Positions 25,699-34,121 are shown, counted from the stretch's first letter. The stretch: DNA of 40,851 bases from Aneurinibacillus tyrosinisolvens (GCF_001015055.1 NZ_BBWZ01000041.1:1-40851), one strand, 5' to 3'. The notes: a model not told the origin generated them from the sequence alone. Program-made: numbers and translations.

Positions 25699-26090
25699 AA
25701 AAACAAGGAACATTGAACAGCGAGATTACATCTGTTATTTCCAGGCTTGGGCACACGGATACGATCGTGATTGGTGATTGTGGGCTTCCTATCCCCGACA
25801 GCGTAAAAAGGATCGATCTGGCTTTGAAGAGAGGAACGCCTTCCTTCATGGAAACGCTCGAAATTGTGTTAGAGGAAATGCAAGTGGAGGCAGCCGTACT
25901 GGCCGAGGAAATTAAACAGAACAATCCGGAAGTGGAGCAGCAAATTGTGCAGCTCATGCCGGATGCCGGTATGACCTATGTGTCGCACGAACAATTCAAG
26001 CGGCTGACAAGCAATGCGAAAGCGGTCATTCGAACAGGGGAAGACACACCCTACGCCAACATCATTCTCCAGTCCGGCGTCATTTTTTAA
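25695..26090 (+). CDS. rbsD: D-ribose pyranase
   Basis: Speeds the change of beta-ribopyranose to ribofuranose, the form used by ribokinase. The 131 residues match B. subtilis RbsD. Characteristic stretches are the N-terminal LGHTDTIVIGDCGLPIP, containing the catalytic histidine, and the C-terminal RTGEDTPYANIIL. Third gene of the operon. Confidence 0.95.
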   Translation: MKKQGTLNSEITSVISRLGHTDTIVIGDCGLPIPDSVKRIDLALKRGTPSFMETLEIVLEEMQVEAAVLAEEIKQNNPEVEQQIVQLMPDAGMTYVSHEQFKRLTSNAKAVIRTGEDTPYANIILQSGVIF

Positions 26091-26108
26091 GTAAAGGGAG
26101 GTTCCGGT

Positions 26109-27599
26109 ATGACGAACCTTATTGAAATGAAAGACATAAGCAAATCGTTCTCAAACGTAGCGGTGCTAAAAAATGTCTCTTTCTCATTGCAGGAAGGAGA
26201 AATCCACGCTTTAATGGGCGAGAATGGTGCAGGTAAATCCACACTCATGAAGATTTTGACGGGAATCTACACAAGCGACGGCGGCTCGATTGCTGTCCGC
26301 GGCAAGGAAGTGCGGTTTTCGAACCCGAAGGAAGCGGAACAGATGGGCATTGCGGTCATCCACCAGGAATTGAATATCATTCCCCAGCTAACCGTTGCGG
26401 AAAATATGTTCCTCGGGCGCGATTTGTGCTACGGGAAGACCGGCATCCTCCGCACGCGGGAAATGAAGAAAAAAACGAGAGAATACCTGGAGCGGCTCGG
26501 TGTTGCGATTGATCCGGATACAGAAGCCGGAACACTGTCCATCGGGCAGCAGCAGATGGTGGAGATTGCCCGCGCGCTTTCGATAAACGCAGAGGTTCTC
26601 ATTATGGATGAGCCGACCGCCGCGCTTACCGACAAGGAAATTGAAGCCTTGTTTACGGTCATTCGCGGGCTTCGGGCACAGGGTGTCGGCATTGTTTATA
26701 TTTCGCACCGGATGGAGGAGATTTTCGCCCTGTGTGACCGGATTTCAGTTTTGCGGGACGGCTCGTTTATCGGCACGGAAGTCATTAAGGATACGAATTT
26801 GGAGCGAATTGTCCGCATGATGGTTGGCCGTGAAATCGGGGAACGTTTTCCGGAACGGATAACGGCCATCGGGGAAGAGAGACTGCGCGTTGAAAACGTG
26901 ACCGAGGGGAAGGTGCTGTCAGGTATCAGCTTCACTGCGAGACGGGGAGAAATTGTCGGGATTGCAGGGCTCATGGGCTCGGGGAGAACGGAAATCGCCC
27001 GCCTGTTATTTGGGGCAGACCGAAAAAAAAGCGGGACCGTCCTGCTTGATGGAAAAGAAATGACGATCCATAATCCGTCGGACGCAATCCGCGCCGGGAT
27101 CGGATTCGTTACGGAAGACCGGAAGAGCCAGGGCCTTATTCTCGGGCTATCTGTGCGGGAAAACATGTCACTGGCCAACCTTGGTTCGGTTTCAAGGCGG
27201 GGGATTATGTCTGCAGCATCGGAAAACCGCCTTTCATCAGAAATGATGCAGAGGTTGAACGTGAAAGCAAAAGACGCCGGACAGACCGTAAAATCGCTAA
27301 GCGGCGGAAATCAGCAGAAGGTCGTTATCGGCAAATGGCTCGGGATTAAACCAAAAGTGCTTATCCTTGACGAACCGACGCGCGGAGTAGATATCGGCGC
27401 AAAGAAGGAAATTTATACAATTATGAACCAGCTGACCGCGGATGGTGTAACGATTCTCATGATTTCCTCCGAACTGCCCGAAATTCTTGGAATGAGTGAC
27501 CGGATTATCGTCATGCATGAGGGGAAAATCGCTGCGATTATGGACAAGGCGCAGGCGACCCAGGAATCGATTATGCATGCGGCTACAGGAGGGAAATAA
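26109..27599 (+). CDS. rbsA: Ribose ABC transporter, ATP-binding protein
   Basis: Double ABC ATPase of 496 residues that powers ribose import. The first domain has Walker A GENGAGKSTLMK (about 38-49), LSIGQQQMVEIARAL and Walker B LIMDEPTAAL. The second has the degenerate Walker A GLMGSGRTE, a complete signature LSGGNQQKVVIGKWL and LILDEPTRGVD. This asymmetry is typical of the RbsA/MglA family. AGGGAGG lies 7 bases before the ATG. rbsC follows after 2 bases. Confidence 0.96.
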   Translation: MTNLIEMKDISKSFSNVAVLKNVSFSLQEGEIHALMGENGAGKSTLMKILTGIYTSDGGSIAVRGKEVRFSNPKEAEQMGIAVIHQELNIIPQLTVAENMFLGRDLCYGKTGILRTREMKKKTREYLERLGVAIDPDTEAGTLSIGQQQMVEIARALSINAEVLIMDEPTAALTDKEIEALFTVIRGLRAQGVGIVYISHRMEEIFALCDRISVLRDGSFIGTEVIKDTNLERIVRMMVGREIGERFPERITAIGEERLRVENVTEGKVLSGISFTARRGEIVGIAGLMGSGRTEIARLLFGADRKKSGTVLLDGKEMTIHNPSDAIRAGIGFVTEDRKSQGLILGLSVRENMSLANLGSVSRRGIMSAASENRLSSEMMQRLNVKAKDAGQTVKSLSGGNQQKVVIGKWLGIKPKVLILDEPTRGVDIGAKKEIYTIMNQLTADGVTILMISSELPEILGMSDRIIVMHEGKIAAIMDKAQATQESIMHAATGGK

Positions 27600-27601
27600 A
27601 C

Positions 27602-28543
27602 ATGGCTCAAAAAAAATCATTTTCACTTAATGTGCAGAAGCTTGGACCGTTTATCGGATTGCTCATTATCACGATGATTCTCGCGATAATGAGTTCAGAT
27701 TTCCTGACATTAAATAACATCTTAAATGTTTTGCGCCAGGTTTCGATTAATGCACTCATTGCGTTTGGGATGACCTTTGTTATTTTGACCGGAGGCATCG
27801 ACTTATCGGTTGGTTCGATTCTCGCGCTGTCAGGCGCTCTGACAGCTGGGTTTATGGCAGACGGCACGAGTCCGGTGGCTGCCATCGCGCTCGGATTAGC
27901 GGCGGGAGCGTTTATGGGAGCGATTAATGGCGTACTGGTTTCCAAAGGAAAGGTAGCCCCTTTTATCGCCACGCTGGCTACGATGACGATTTTCCGGGGG
28001 CTTGCTCTTGTGTATACAGATGGCCGTCCGATTACCGGATTTGATAGTAATTTATTTACGCTCATGGGTGCCGGTTACCTATTTGGAATTCCGGTTCCGG
28101 TTATCTGGATGCTGGTATTCTTTATTCTTCTCTATTTTGTCCTGAGAAAAACAACGTTCGGCCGCCAGGTTTACGCCATTGGCGGAAATGAAGAGGCAAC
28201 CGTTCTGTCCGGAATTAAAGTGGACCGCGTAAAAATAGTGATTTACTCGATTACCGGCTTCCTATCCGCGATGGCGGGAATTATTCTTACCTCACGCTTA
28301 AACTCGGCCCAGGCGAATGCGGGAGTCGGGTACGAGCTTGACGCCATTGCGGCGGTTGTACTCGGAGGGACAAGCCTTTCCGGCGGGAGAGGGTGGATTT
28401 TCGGTACGCTCATTGGCTCGATGATTATCGGTGTACTGAACAATGGACTCAATTTGCTTGAAGTGTCGTCCTTCTACCAACAGGTTGTAAAAGGGACAGT
28501 TATCCTGCTTGCGGTTCTCCTGGACCGTAAGAAAGCCAATTAA
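27602..28543 (+). CDS. rbsC: Ribose ABC transporter, permease
   Basis: Membrane channel subunit of 313 residues with about ten helices, BPD_transp_2 family. Family motifs are LTGGIDLSVGSILALSGAL (about residues 63-81) and the VYAIGGNEEATVLSGI segment that includes the coupling-helix region for contact with RbsA. Works as a dimer with RbsA and RbsB. Confidence 0.95.
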   Translation: MAQKKSFSLNVQKLGPFIGLLIITMILAIMSSDFLTLNNILNVLRQVSINALIAFGMTFVILTGGIDLSVGSILALSGALTAGFMADGTSPVAAIALGLAAGAFMGAINGVLVSKGKVAPFIATLATMTIFRGLALVYTDGRPITGFDSNLFTLMGAGYLFGIPVPVIWMLVFFILLYFVLRKTTFGRQVYAIGGNEEATVLSGIKVDRVKIVIYSITGFLSAMAGIILTSRLNSAQANAGVGYELDAIAAVVLGGTSLSGGRGWIFGTLIGSMIIGVLNNGLNLLEVSSFYQQVVKGTVILLAVLLDRKKAN

Positions 28544-28583
28544 CAAGAGGTTTTTATTACATTATTTACGATAAAGGGGATGC

Positions 28584-29522
28584 ATGAAAATGAAAAAGTT
28601 AGCTAAAGGATTAGGAATCGGTTTACTCGGTATATCTTTATTGGCCGGGTGTACAACACAGGCGCCAGGCAGTAAAGAAGCCGCTACGACGGCGAAGAAA
28701 GAAGGAATCACAGTCGGCCTTGCTGTTTCAACCCAGAGCAATCCGTTCTTCGTCACATTGAAAGACGGAGCAGAGAAAGCGGCAAAAGAAAACAACATCA
28801 AGCTCGTTACCGTTGATGCGCAGGACGACCCAGCCAAGCAAATCTCAGGGATTGAAGACTTGATTCAGCAAAAGGTAGATGTCATTCTTGTAAACCCGAC
28901 CGATTCTTCAGCCATTACGGCTGCTGTTAAATCCGCAAACAACGCGCACATTCCAGTCATTACCGTTGACCGCAGCGCGGACGGCGGCGAGGTTGTTTCC
29001 CATGTCGCTTCTGACAATAAAGCCGGCGGGAAGATGGCCGGTGAATATATCCTGCAAAAGATTGGAAAGACAGGCAATGTTGTTGAGCTTGAAGGAATTC
29101 CAGGTTCCTCTGCAGCCCGTGAACGCGGAGAGGGCTTCCACAGCGTGATGGATAAAGAAAGCGGAATTAAAGTCGTGGCGAAACAGCCGGCAGATTTTGA
29201 CCGTGCGAAGGGCCTCAGCGTAATGGAGAACATTCTGCAGGGAAATAAAGATATTAAGGCAGTGTTCGCCCACAATGATGAGATGGCACTCGGTGCTCTA
29301 AAAGCAATCGAAGCCGCTGGTTTGAAGGACGTTGTCGTGGTCGGCTTTGACGCAACAGATGATGCAGTGAAAGCGGTAAACGACGGAAAAATGAACGCGA
29401 CGGTGGCACAAAAGCCTGAATTAATCGGGAAGTACGCTGTAGAAGCAGCGAAGAAGGCAGCAGCCGGGGAAAAGGTTGAGAAGTCGATTCCAGTTGAATT
29501 AGAGCTTATTACAAAAAAATAA
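28584..29522 (+). CDS. rbsB: Ribose ABC transporter, substrate-binding lipoprotein
   Basis: Captures ribose outside the membrane and hands it to RbsC. The lipoprotein signal ends with the lipobox LLAGC at about residues 19-23, so the mature protein is lipid-anchored. The body is a type 1 periplasmic-binding fold with GLAVSTQSNPFFVTLKDGA, VNPTDSSAI, VITVDRSADGG, and AHNDEMALGALKAIE motifs. 312 residues. The ATG follows AAAGGGG. Last gene of the operon. Confidence 0.95.
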   Translation: MKMKKLAKGLGIGLLGISLLAGCTTQAPGSKEAATTAKKEGITVGLAVSTQSNPFFVTLKDGAEKAAKENNIKLVTVDAQDDPAKQISGIEDLIQQKVDVILVNPTDSSAITAAVKSANNAHIPVITVDRSADGGEVVSHVASDNKAGGKMAGEYILQKIGKTGNVVELEGIPGSSAARERGEGFHSVMDKESGIKVVAKQPADFDRAKGLSVMENILQGNKDIKAVFAHNDEMALGALKAIEAAGLKDVVVVGFDATDDAVKAVNDGKMNATVAQKPELIGKYAVEAAKKAAAGEKVEKSIPVELELITKK

Positions 29523-29538
29523 GAAGTGGCGAAGAAGG

Positions 29539-29580
29539 CAGCCTATCTCTGGCTTATCCCGGAGATGAGGCTGTTTTTTT
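29539..29580 (+). terminator. Terminator of the ribose operon
   Basis: CAGCCT (29539-29544) pairs with AGGCTG (29568-29573), with an inner ATCTC/GAGAT pair, and seven T residues follow. Confidence 0.87.
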
Positions 29581-29613
29581 GTCATCGGATAAGGGGGCGT
29601 AGTGAGTGCAAAC

Positions 29614-29643
29614 TTGTGACTCTTTTTAAATCAAAGGTATACT
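29614..29643 (+). promoter_or_regulatory. Promoter of the secreted-protein locus
   Basis: TTGTGA (29614-29619) and TATACT (29638-29643) are spaced 18 bases, 54 bases before the ATG of the next gene. Confidence 0.5.
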
Positions 29644-29696
29644 CCCCAATTTATAATAGAAGATGTAATACAAACTTATAATTGGAGGGATTGGGA

Positions 29697-30343
29697 ATGA
29701 AAAGGTTGTATGCTCTATTGCTTTCCATTTGTCTTCTGGTAGTTTTTAGTGTCCCTGTTGCTGCCGCCGCTAAAGTCAATGAAAAAGCCCCATCTGTACC
29801 CAATGAAAGAATTATCAATATCTTAAAGAAAAACAATATTGACTTTCAGATGGTAGATGGTAATGTAAAGTTAAACGATACATCACCTAAATCTATAGCT
29901 GAGGTCAATAAGTTGCTTAGCTCACAGTCGCAAATCAACAATATGGCTATAGCTGCTACTTCTTATCCAACTGCCTATGTACACATGAGTACGTATGACA
30001 TTTATACTTCAAAAAATTTCAAGCAGCAACAAAAACCGCTTTGTCAGCAGCCGTTATTGAGTGGGCAAAATCTGGTGGATTACCAGATCCATATAAAATT
30101 TCTATAGCCGCTGCTGGTGGATTCGGGGCCTATTATTTCATAAACACTAGTGTAGAAAACTTATATTTCGCTATTAAATACTACTACAGAGAACTAGGTC
30201 CTGGAAAATTTGATATGAACGGTACTTTCATAGGAGACTATCAAATTAGAAAAGAAATAAGAGTTACAAAAAATTCAAATTATACTGGAGGTAACCTTGT
30301 AATAGATGAAAGAAAATCTACTATAGTAGAACCCTATTTCTGA
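29697..30343 (+). pseudogene. Secreted protein of unknown function, frameshifted (or -1 frameshifting)
   Basis: The ATG follows GGAGGG by 7 bases and opens a Sec signal peptide, MKRLYALLLSICLLVVFSVP, ending in AAAA. The first frame stops at 30107 after an unnatural Gln/Pro tail. From a run of six A residues (30011-30016) the -1 frame gives AATKTALSAAVIEWAKSGG, a hydrophobic ISIAAAGGFGAYYFINTS stretch and a Tyr-rich, Lys-rich C-terminus ending at 30343. Together about 190 mature residues. The zero-frame context A AAA AAT is a recognised kind of slippery heptamer, so indel, decay and programmed frameshifting are all possible. The locus is A+T-rich compared with its neighbours. I do not recognise a function. 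Confidence 0.6.
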
Positions 30344-30362
30344 GATGGGATGAGATGATTAA

Positions 30363-30533
30363 ATGTTGGGGTACTTTATTACTTTCATACTCAACTTCAT
30401 AGTAGCTTACTTTATCTACGATGAATCCAGCTATGTTAAACCTTTAATACATTCGGTTTTTATACTGGCTTTGATTGTTTTAGTAGATTTAATTAAGCAA
30501 AACAAAAAGAAAAGAAAAGATGAATCAAATTAA
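30363..30533 (+). CDS. Small membrane protein, 56 residues, function unknown
   Basis: An ATG 19 bases after the end of the secreted-protein frame, behind a GGGATGAGATG stretch, opens a frame that ends with TAA at 30533. The product has two hydrophobic helices, YFITFILNFIVAYFIY and IHSVFILALIVLVDLI, and a basic tail with QNKKKRKDE. It is likely to be an inner-membrane protein with both ends inside. Next to a secreted protein, it could serve as an immunity or partner protein. That is inference. The same low G+C and same strand suggest one transcription unit ending at the hairpin at 30548. Confidence 0.6.
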   Translation: MLGYFITFILNFIVAYFIYDESSYVKPLIHSVFILALIVLVDLIKQNKKKRKDESN

Positions 30534-30547
30534 GTAACAAATACAAA

Positions 30548-30598
30548 TAACTAAACAGCCTTAGTCCGAACTTCTATCGGACTAAGGCTGTTTAGTTA
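30548..30598 (+). terminator. Perfect 22-bp hairpin, probable terminator
   Basis: The arm 30548-30569 is exactly complementary to 30577-30598, with a 7-base loop ACTTCTA. The outer stem is A/T-rich with AGTTA at the 3' end but no real T run. It ends the A+T-rich two-gene unit. Confidence 0.65.
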
Positions 30599-30878
30599 GA
30601 ATAATTATAGGAAATAAGCCCTCTTAGAAGTAATTAGGGGGTAGCACCAACTTTTTATCACATTTCCCACTCTAAGCTCGAAACTCTTGATTACCTTATC
30701 TTTGTATTCGCTGATTCGAGTATCAGCCGTAATGGGCTCTCTTCGCTCACTGTAATGTTCCCGACAATCTTCCCTTGTTCTTCCTGTTGACCAAATGTAT
30801 AAAACTATTTTATAACCAGAGAGGCAGTTGGTTAAATATTCCAATTATGCTATATGCTTTTTATCTAGGGGGGTACTG
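30599..30878. other. Gene-poor stretch
   Basis: A 79-codon minus-strand frame (30605-30844) fills most of it, with a Cys/Arg-rich, unfamiliar product and no good binding site. I do not support it as a gene. Nothing else is recognised before the acyltransferase remnant. Confidence 0.4.
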
Positions 30879-31097
30879 TCACTGAAAACGACAAGTAAAA
30901 ATCGATACCATTTTCTAGACAATCTCAAAATCATGCTTACTATGCTCGTCGTTGCTCATCACGCAGGCCAGCCATACGGTGGTTCCGGGGGATGGTAGTA
31001 TGTAACGGATAGTCAACAGCCAGCAAACTTAAGGCATTTTTTTACTGTAAACGCCAGCTTTTTCATGGGCTTGTTTTTCTTCATGGTTATACAATGA
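30879..31097 (+). pseudogene. Remnant of an acyltransferase-3 family gene
   Basis: The frame through 30903 reads RYHFLDNLKIMLTMLVVAHH and then AGQPYGGSGGW, the typical first helix of membrane acyltransferase_3 proteins with its histidine pair. A TAG replaces the expected second Trp of GGWW. The frame then goes on with YVTDSQQPANLRHFFTVNAS and FFMGLFFFMV before a TGA. No normal start codon precedes it. About 70 of roughly 370 codons are left, so this is a decayed or deleted gene. Confidence 0.7.
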
Positions 31098-31168
31098 ACC
31101 TTTAAACAGGTATAATTGGGAGAGAAAATACGTACATTTGTTTCATGGTTGAGAGGTGTGATAAGCTA

Positions 31169-31984
31169 ATGATGGGGAGAAGCCATTTGGCACTGGGGAT
31201 TATGAGTGGAGTTGCAGCAGCCAAACTGGCGGGTGTGGACATGTTTACCGGACTGGAACTAACAGCGCTGGCAGCTGTATCGGCCGTTATACCGGATTTG
31301 GATTCCGACGGTATTCTAACGAGAAAGCTTACAGACAGGCCGCTGAGGCTCATTCGCCTTGTTTCCGGATATACCGGTGTTGCGCTCATCCTTCTAAGCT
31401 ACTTCCGCCACAGCCATAACATGCAATTTCTGACGGCCTTCATTGGTTTGCTGTTTCTTGGGGTCGGCTTTATTCTCCAGGATAATGCATCACGGAAATG
31501 GATGGTTACGCTTATCGGCGTGTTAATTATGGGTGCGGGCGTGTTCCAGCAATTAGGTGAGGGCGTATTTGCACTCCGCCACATTCCATATGAAGTGCTC
31601 CATTCCACTTCTACATGGATTCTCGTGCTTGGGGCTTTTATCTCGATCGTTCCCCATTTTGCCCATCGTACGTATTCGCATACAATTTGGGCGGTTGCGG
31701 CGTGGGGGTTTGTCTGGTACGGAGCGGAAAAAGCGCTTCATGTACACGGACTGTTTCTTGCAGGCGTTGCCGGTTATTTGTCTCATTTACTGGCAGACAC
31801 ATTAACCGTTTCAGGGGTGCGGTATTTATACCCGTTTCCGCTTCATTTTAAGGTGCCTTTAATCCGGACAAAGAAAGACAGCCGGAAAGAAATGGCGGTT
31901 GTTACTCTGAGCGGTGTTTTTGTTTTTCTATTGTGCCTCGACATCTTCCATATCCCTCAGTCAGTGATAAAACTTTTTTTGTAA
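31169..31984 (+). CDS. YdjM-type membrane-bound metal-dependent hydrolase
   Basis: Integral membrane protein of 271 residues from the LexA-binding inner-membrane hydrolase family (DUF457/YdjM). Potential metal ligands are in GRSHLALG at the N-terminus, IPDLDSDG, HRTYSHTIW and SHLLADTLT, the histidine/aspartate pattern of the family. About six helices. Its substrate is not known. In E. coli ydjM is SOS-regulated. Here no LexA box was seen. ATG 31169 follows GAGAGGTG. ATG 31172 is equally possible. A TATAAT at 31111 may be its -10. Confidence 0.85.
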   Translation: MMGRSHLALGIMSGVAAAKLAGVDMFTGLELTALAAVSAVIPDLDSDGILTRKLTDRPLRLIRLVSGYTGVALILLSYFRHSHNMQFLTAFIGLLFLGVGFILQDNASRKWMVTLIGVLIMGAGVFQQLGEGVFALRHIPYEVLHSTSTWILVLGAFISIVPHFAHRTYSHTIWAVAAWGFVWYGAEKALHVHGLFLAGVAGYLSHLLADTLTVSGVRYLYPFPLHFKVPLIRTKKDSRKEMAVVTLSGVFVFLLCLDIFHIPQSVIKLFL

Positions 31985-32059
31985 CTTTTGATTTTTCTCG
32001 TTTCGTTTGAAGGAAGTTAGGGTAAAGAAACATAGCGAATATACGGAAAGGTGATCTGC

Positions 32060-32317
32060 ATGAAAATTAACTACACAAATCCGATATCTTCTATGAATCC
32101 TTATAAACGGCCGCAGAACATACAAGAAGATATAAAGACAAAGAAGAGCAGCCGGGATCAGCTTGAGATATCGACAGCTGCACAGGATATGCAGCGAGTG
32201 AAAGAAGCGGAAATAGAGCGCAAGAAGCGGATTGCCGAGCTTAAAGAGCAGGTACAGAACGGAACATATAAAGTGGACGCAACGCTCATCGCAAAAAAGA
32301 TGCTTGATGTGATATAG
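32060..32317 (+). CDS. flgM: Negative regulator of flagellin synthesis FlgM (anti-sigma-D)
   Basis: 85 residues. Binds and inhibits the flagellar sigma factor sigma-D until the hook-basal body is complete. The N-terminus is disordered and Pro/Asn-rich (MKINYTNPISSMNPYKRP). The sigma-binding C-terminal part shows DQLEISTAAQDMQRVKEA and the final KEQVQNGTYKVDATLIAKKM, strongly typical of FlgM. ATG behind AAAGGTGAT at 5-6 bases. Unusually it stands alone. In most Bacillales it is within yvyF-flgM-yvyG-flgK-flgL. Confidence 0.9.
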   Translation: MKINYTNPISSMNPYKRPQNIQEDIKTKKSSRDQLEISTAAQDMQRVKEAEIERKKRIAELKEQVQNGTYKVDATLIAKKMLDVI

Positions 32318-32342
32318 CGTTCTTAACGTGAATCATACAAAC

Positions 32343-32383
32343 AAAGGAAGGCAGCCGAATCCGGTGTCTTCCTTTATTTTTTA
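32343..32383 (+). terminator. Terminator of flgM
   Basis: AAAGGAAG pairs with CTTCCTTT, inner CCG/CGG pairing, then ATTTTTT. Confidence 0.8.
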
Positions 32384-32401
32384 TCATTCATAGCGATTCA
32401 T

Positions 32402-32432
32402 CCCCCACCTCTAAATGAAATGTAGGTGGGGG
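32402..32432. repeat. Inverted repeat CCCCCACCT / AGGTGGGGG
   Basis: Two perfect 9-base arms (32402-32410 and 32424-32432) with a 13-base loop, between convergent genes. No T run on either side, so a terminator role is only possible. Confidence 0.5.
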
Positions 32433-32438
32433 AGGATG

Positions 32439-32612
32439 TCAATTGGCTCCTTCTTTTTTTCTTTGTCCGAAAAAGGTGCGAAATAAGACAAGCACGGCTG
32501 CCCAGACGGCCGTTGCCAGCAGTGTAGTGGCGAGCCAGTGCGGTGTTCCGAGGAACAAATATAAAGCAGCGTGGGCAAGAAAAATCAATACAATCCACAT
32601 GATAAGGTTCAT
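32439..32612 (-). CDS. Small membrane protein of 57 residues, unknown function
   Basis: The ATG at 32612 is preceded at 6 bases by GAGGGAGGGA, a strong binding site. An upstream frame to 32669 lacks one. Two hydrophobic helices, MWIVLIFLAHAALYLFLG and the following TTLLATAVWAAVLVLF, are joined by TPHWLA, and the tail is basic (RTFFGQRKKEGAN). No family recognised. Confidence 0.65.
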   Translation of the reverse strand: MNLIMWIVLIFLAHAALYLFLGTPHWLATTLLATAVWAAVLVLFRTFFGQRKKEGAN

Positions 32613-32686
32613 CAGGTTCCCTCCCTCTCTTTTTCCTTTATTATTCCCGTTGCTGTAGCGCCTAGTCATGCAGGCGGGCCATAAAA

Positions 32687-33232
32687 TTAGGTGGAAGGAA
32701 GAAGCCTGTCCACCAGCTCGAACCAGTGAGCCACGCGGGGAAACCCCTTTAAGGCTCTATTCCACGGTTTATCGAAAATAATTTTCGTTTTGGCCGGTGA
32801 GGTCAGGATATTATGAGGCCCATCGTCTACGAGCACATCGCCGATGACTAAATCTTTGCGATGGGTGAGGATAAGATTCGGGCGGGGCAGGAACGGAAGG
32901 TGCTTCTCAATCCAATGGTATTTATCTTCATAGGAATAATATTCCCCGGCAGATACGAATACGACGTCATAAAAACGGCTTAGCTTTTCGATGCCCTCAA
33001 TGGCGCCTTCCTTTGCGGGGAGATTATAGAAGAACTTCGGCTCTCTGTTAATTTCTTCGAAAATCATCTTCGTAACTTCCGGTGATAAAATGTTCGCTAA
33101 ATCCCATTCTTTCCACTCTTCCCGATCGTAAAGAATACCTGTTTTTTCATACAAACGCTGCACCCAGGTCAGTGTTTGTTCCACTGTAACATCATCCATG
33201 TCGAGAAGAAGAACTTTTTTGTGCTGTTCCAT
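32687..33232 (-). CDS. 5'(3')-deoxyribonucleotidase-like HAD hydrolase (NT5C family)
   Basis: Removes phosphate from deoxynucleoside monophosphates, or a similar HAD phosphatase role. 181 residues. HAD motif I is LLLDMDDVTVEQ at residues 8-19, with both catalytic aspartates (D11 and D13). FVSAGEYYS takes the place of motif II, and the late IGDVLVDDGPHNI holds the motif IV acidic pair. WNRALKGFPRVAHW is typical of the NT5C family. The ATG follows AAGGAGC. It stands as a single minus-strand gene. Confidence 0.83.
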   Translation of the reverse strand: MEQHKKVLLLDMDDVTVEQTLTWVQRLYEKTGILYDREEWKEWDLANILSPEVTKMIFEEINREPKFFYNLPAKEGAIEGIEKLSRFYDVVFVSAGEYYSYEDKYHWIEKHLPFLPRPNLILTHRKDLVIGDVLVDDGPHNILTSPAKTKIIFDKPWNRALKGFPRVAHWFELVDRLLPST

Positions 33233-33387
33233 TGCTACCGTGCTCCTTGCTATTTACTAATTGTTTTCATTATACAGCAAAATTCTGCTCGTGAAGAGAA
33301 GATGCCTGTTTTTAATTTGCCCTGCAACAAAGAAGAATAAGGGCACGTCATAAAGTATGAATGAAACAGGAAAAGGGGATGGTTTGA

Positions 33388-34113
33388 GTGATGCAGGTAA
33401 AATGGGGAAAGTGGCTGCTCTGTTTGCTGCTTCTTAGCGGGATGTTGTTCATAGGCAATACACAAACGTACGCTGCGGAGAATTTAGCCCATACGATTAC
33501 AGTGACGGGGAAAGGTGAAATTGAGGCCGTGCCGGATGTTGCCTATATCCAGCTTGGTGTGCAGACAATAGGCAGTACGGCGAAAGAAGCCCAGGATACA
33601 AATTCAAAACAGTTTGTAAACATCAACAAAGCATTAAAAGAGCTCGGAATTCCAAAAGAAAACATAAAAACGGTTCGTTTTGCCATCAATCCGAATTACG
33701 TGTGGGAAAAAGAAAAACAGCAGATGAAAGGCTACCAGGTGGAGCAAATTATCCAGATTACGTACTATAAAATGGATAAAGTGGGTACGTTGCTTGATAA
33801 AGTGACGGCAGCCGGGGCTAACCGAATCGAAGGCGTGCAGTTTAGCGTAGAAAAAATAGACCAGTACCAGGAAGAGGCACTCGATAAGGCCATCGATAAT
33901 GCAAGGGTAAAAGCTGACCGGATGGCGAAGCGGGCAGGTGTCAAAATAAAAGAGATTATTCAGATGAACGAAAACGGAGCGGCGCCGCGCCCAATTTATA
34001 TGGACGCCAGTTCGACAAAACAAGAAGCAGCCAAACCAGCTGCGGGCGATACTGAAGTACACATTGGGACGATGAAAATTGAAAACTACGTGACGGTAAC
34101 GTATTCGTATTAA
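33388..34113 (+). CDS. SIMPL (DUF541) domain secreted protein
   Basis: 241 residues with an N-terminal signal peptide (WLLCLLLLSGMLFIGNTQTYAA). The SIMPL domain begins ITVTGKGEIEAVPDVAYIQL and shows the repeated alpha/beta pattern to the end, VHIGTMKIENYVTVTYSY. Members occur in cell envelopes of many bacteria and are loosely linked to stress or oxidative protection. The biochemical role is not known. The GTG at 33388 has AAGGGGA 8 bases upstream. The ATG at 33391 is an alternative. Confidence 0.85.
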   Translation: MMQVKWGKWLLCLLLLSGMLFIGNTQTYAAENLAHTITVTGKGEIEAVPDVAYIQLGVQTIGSTAKEAQDTNSKQFVNINKALKELGIPKENIKTVRFAINPNYVWEKEKQQMKGYQVEQIIQITYYKMDKVGTLLDKVTAAGANRIEGVQFSVEKIDQYQEEALDKAIDNARVKADRMAKRAGVKIKEIIQMNENGAAPRPIYMDASSTKQEAAKPAAGDTEVHIGTMKIENYVTVTYSY

Positions 34114-34121
34114 AATTACGA

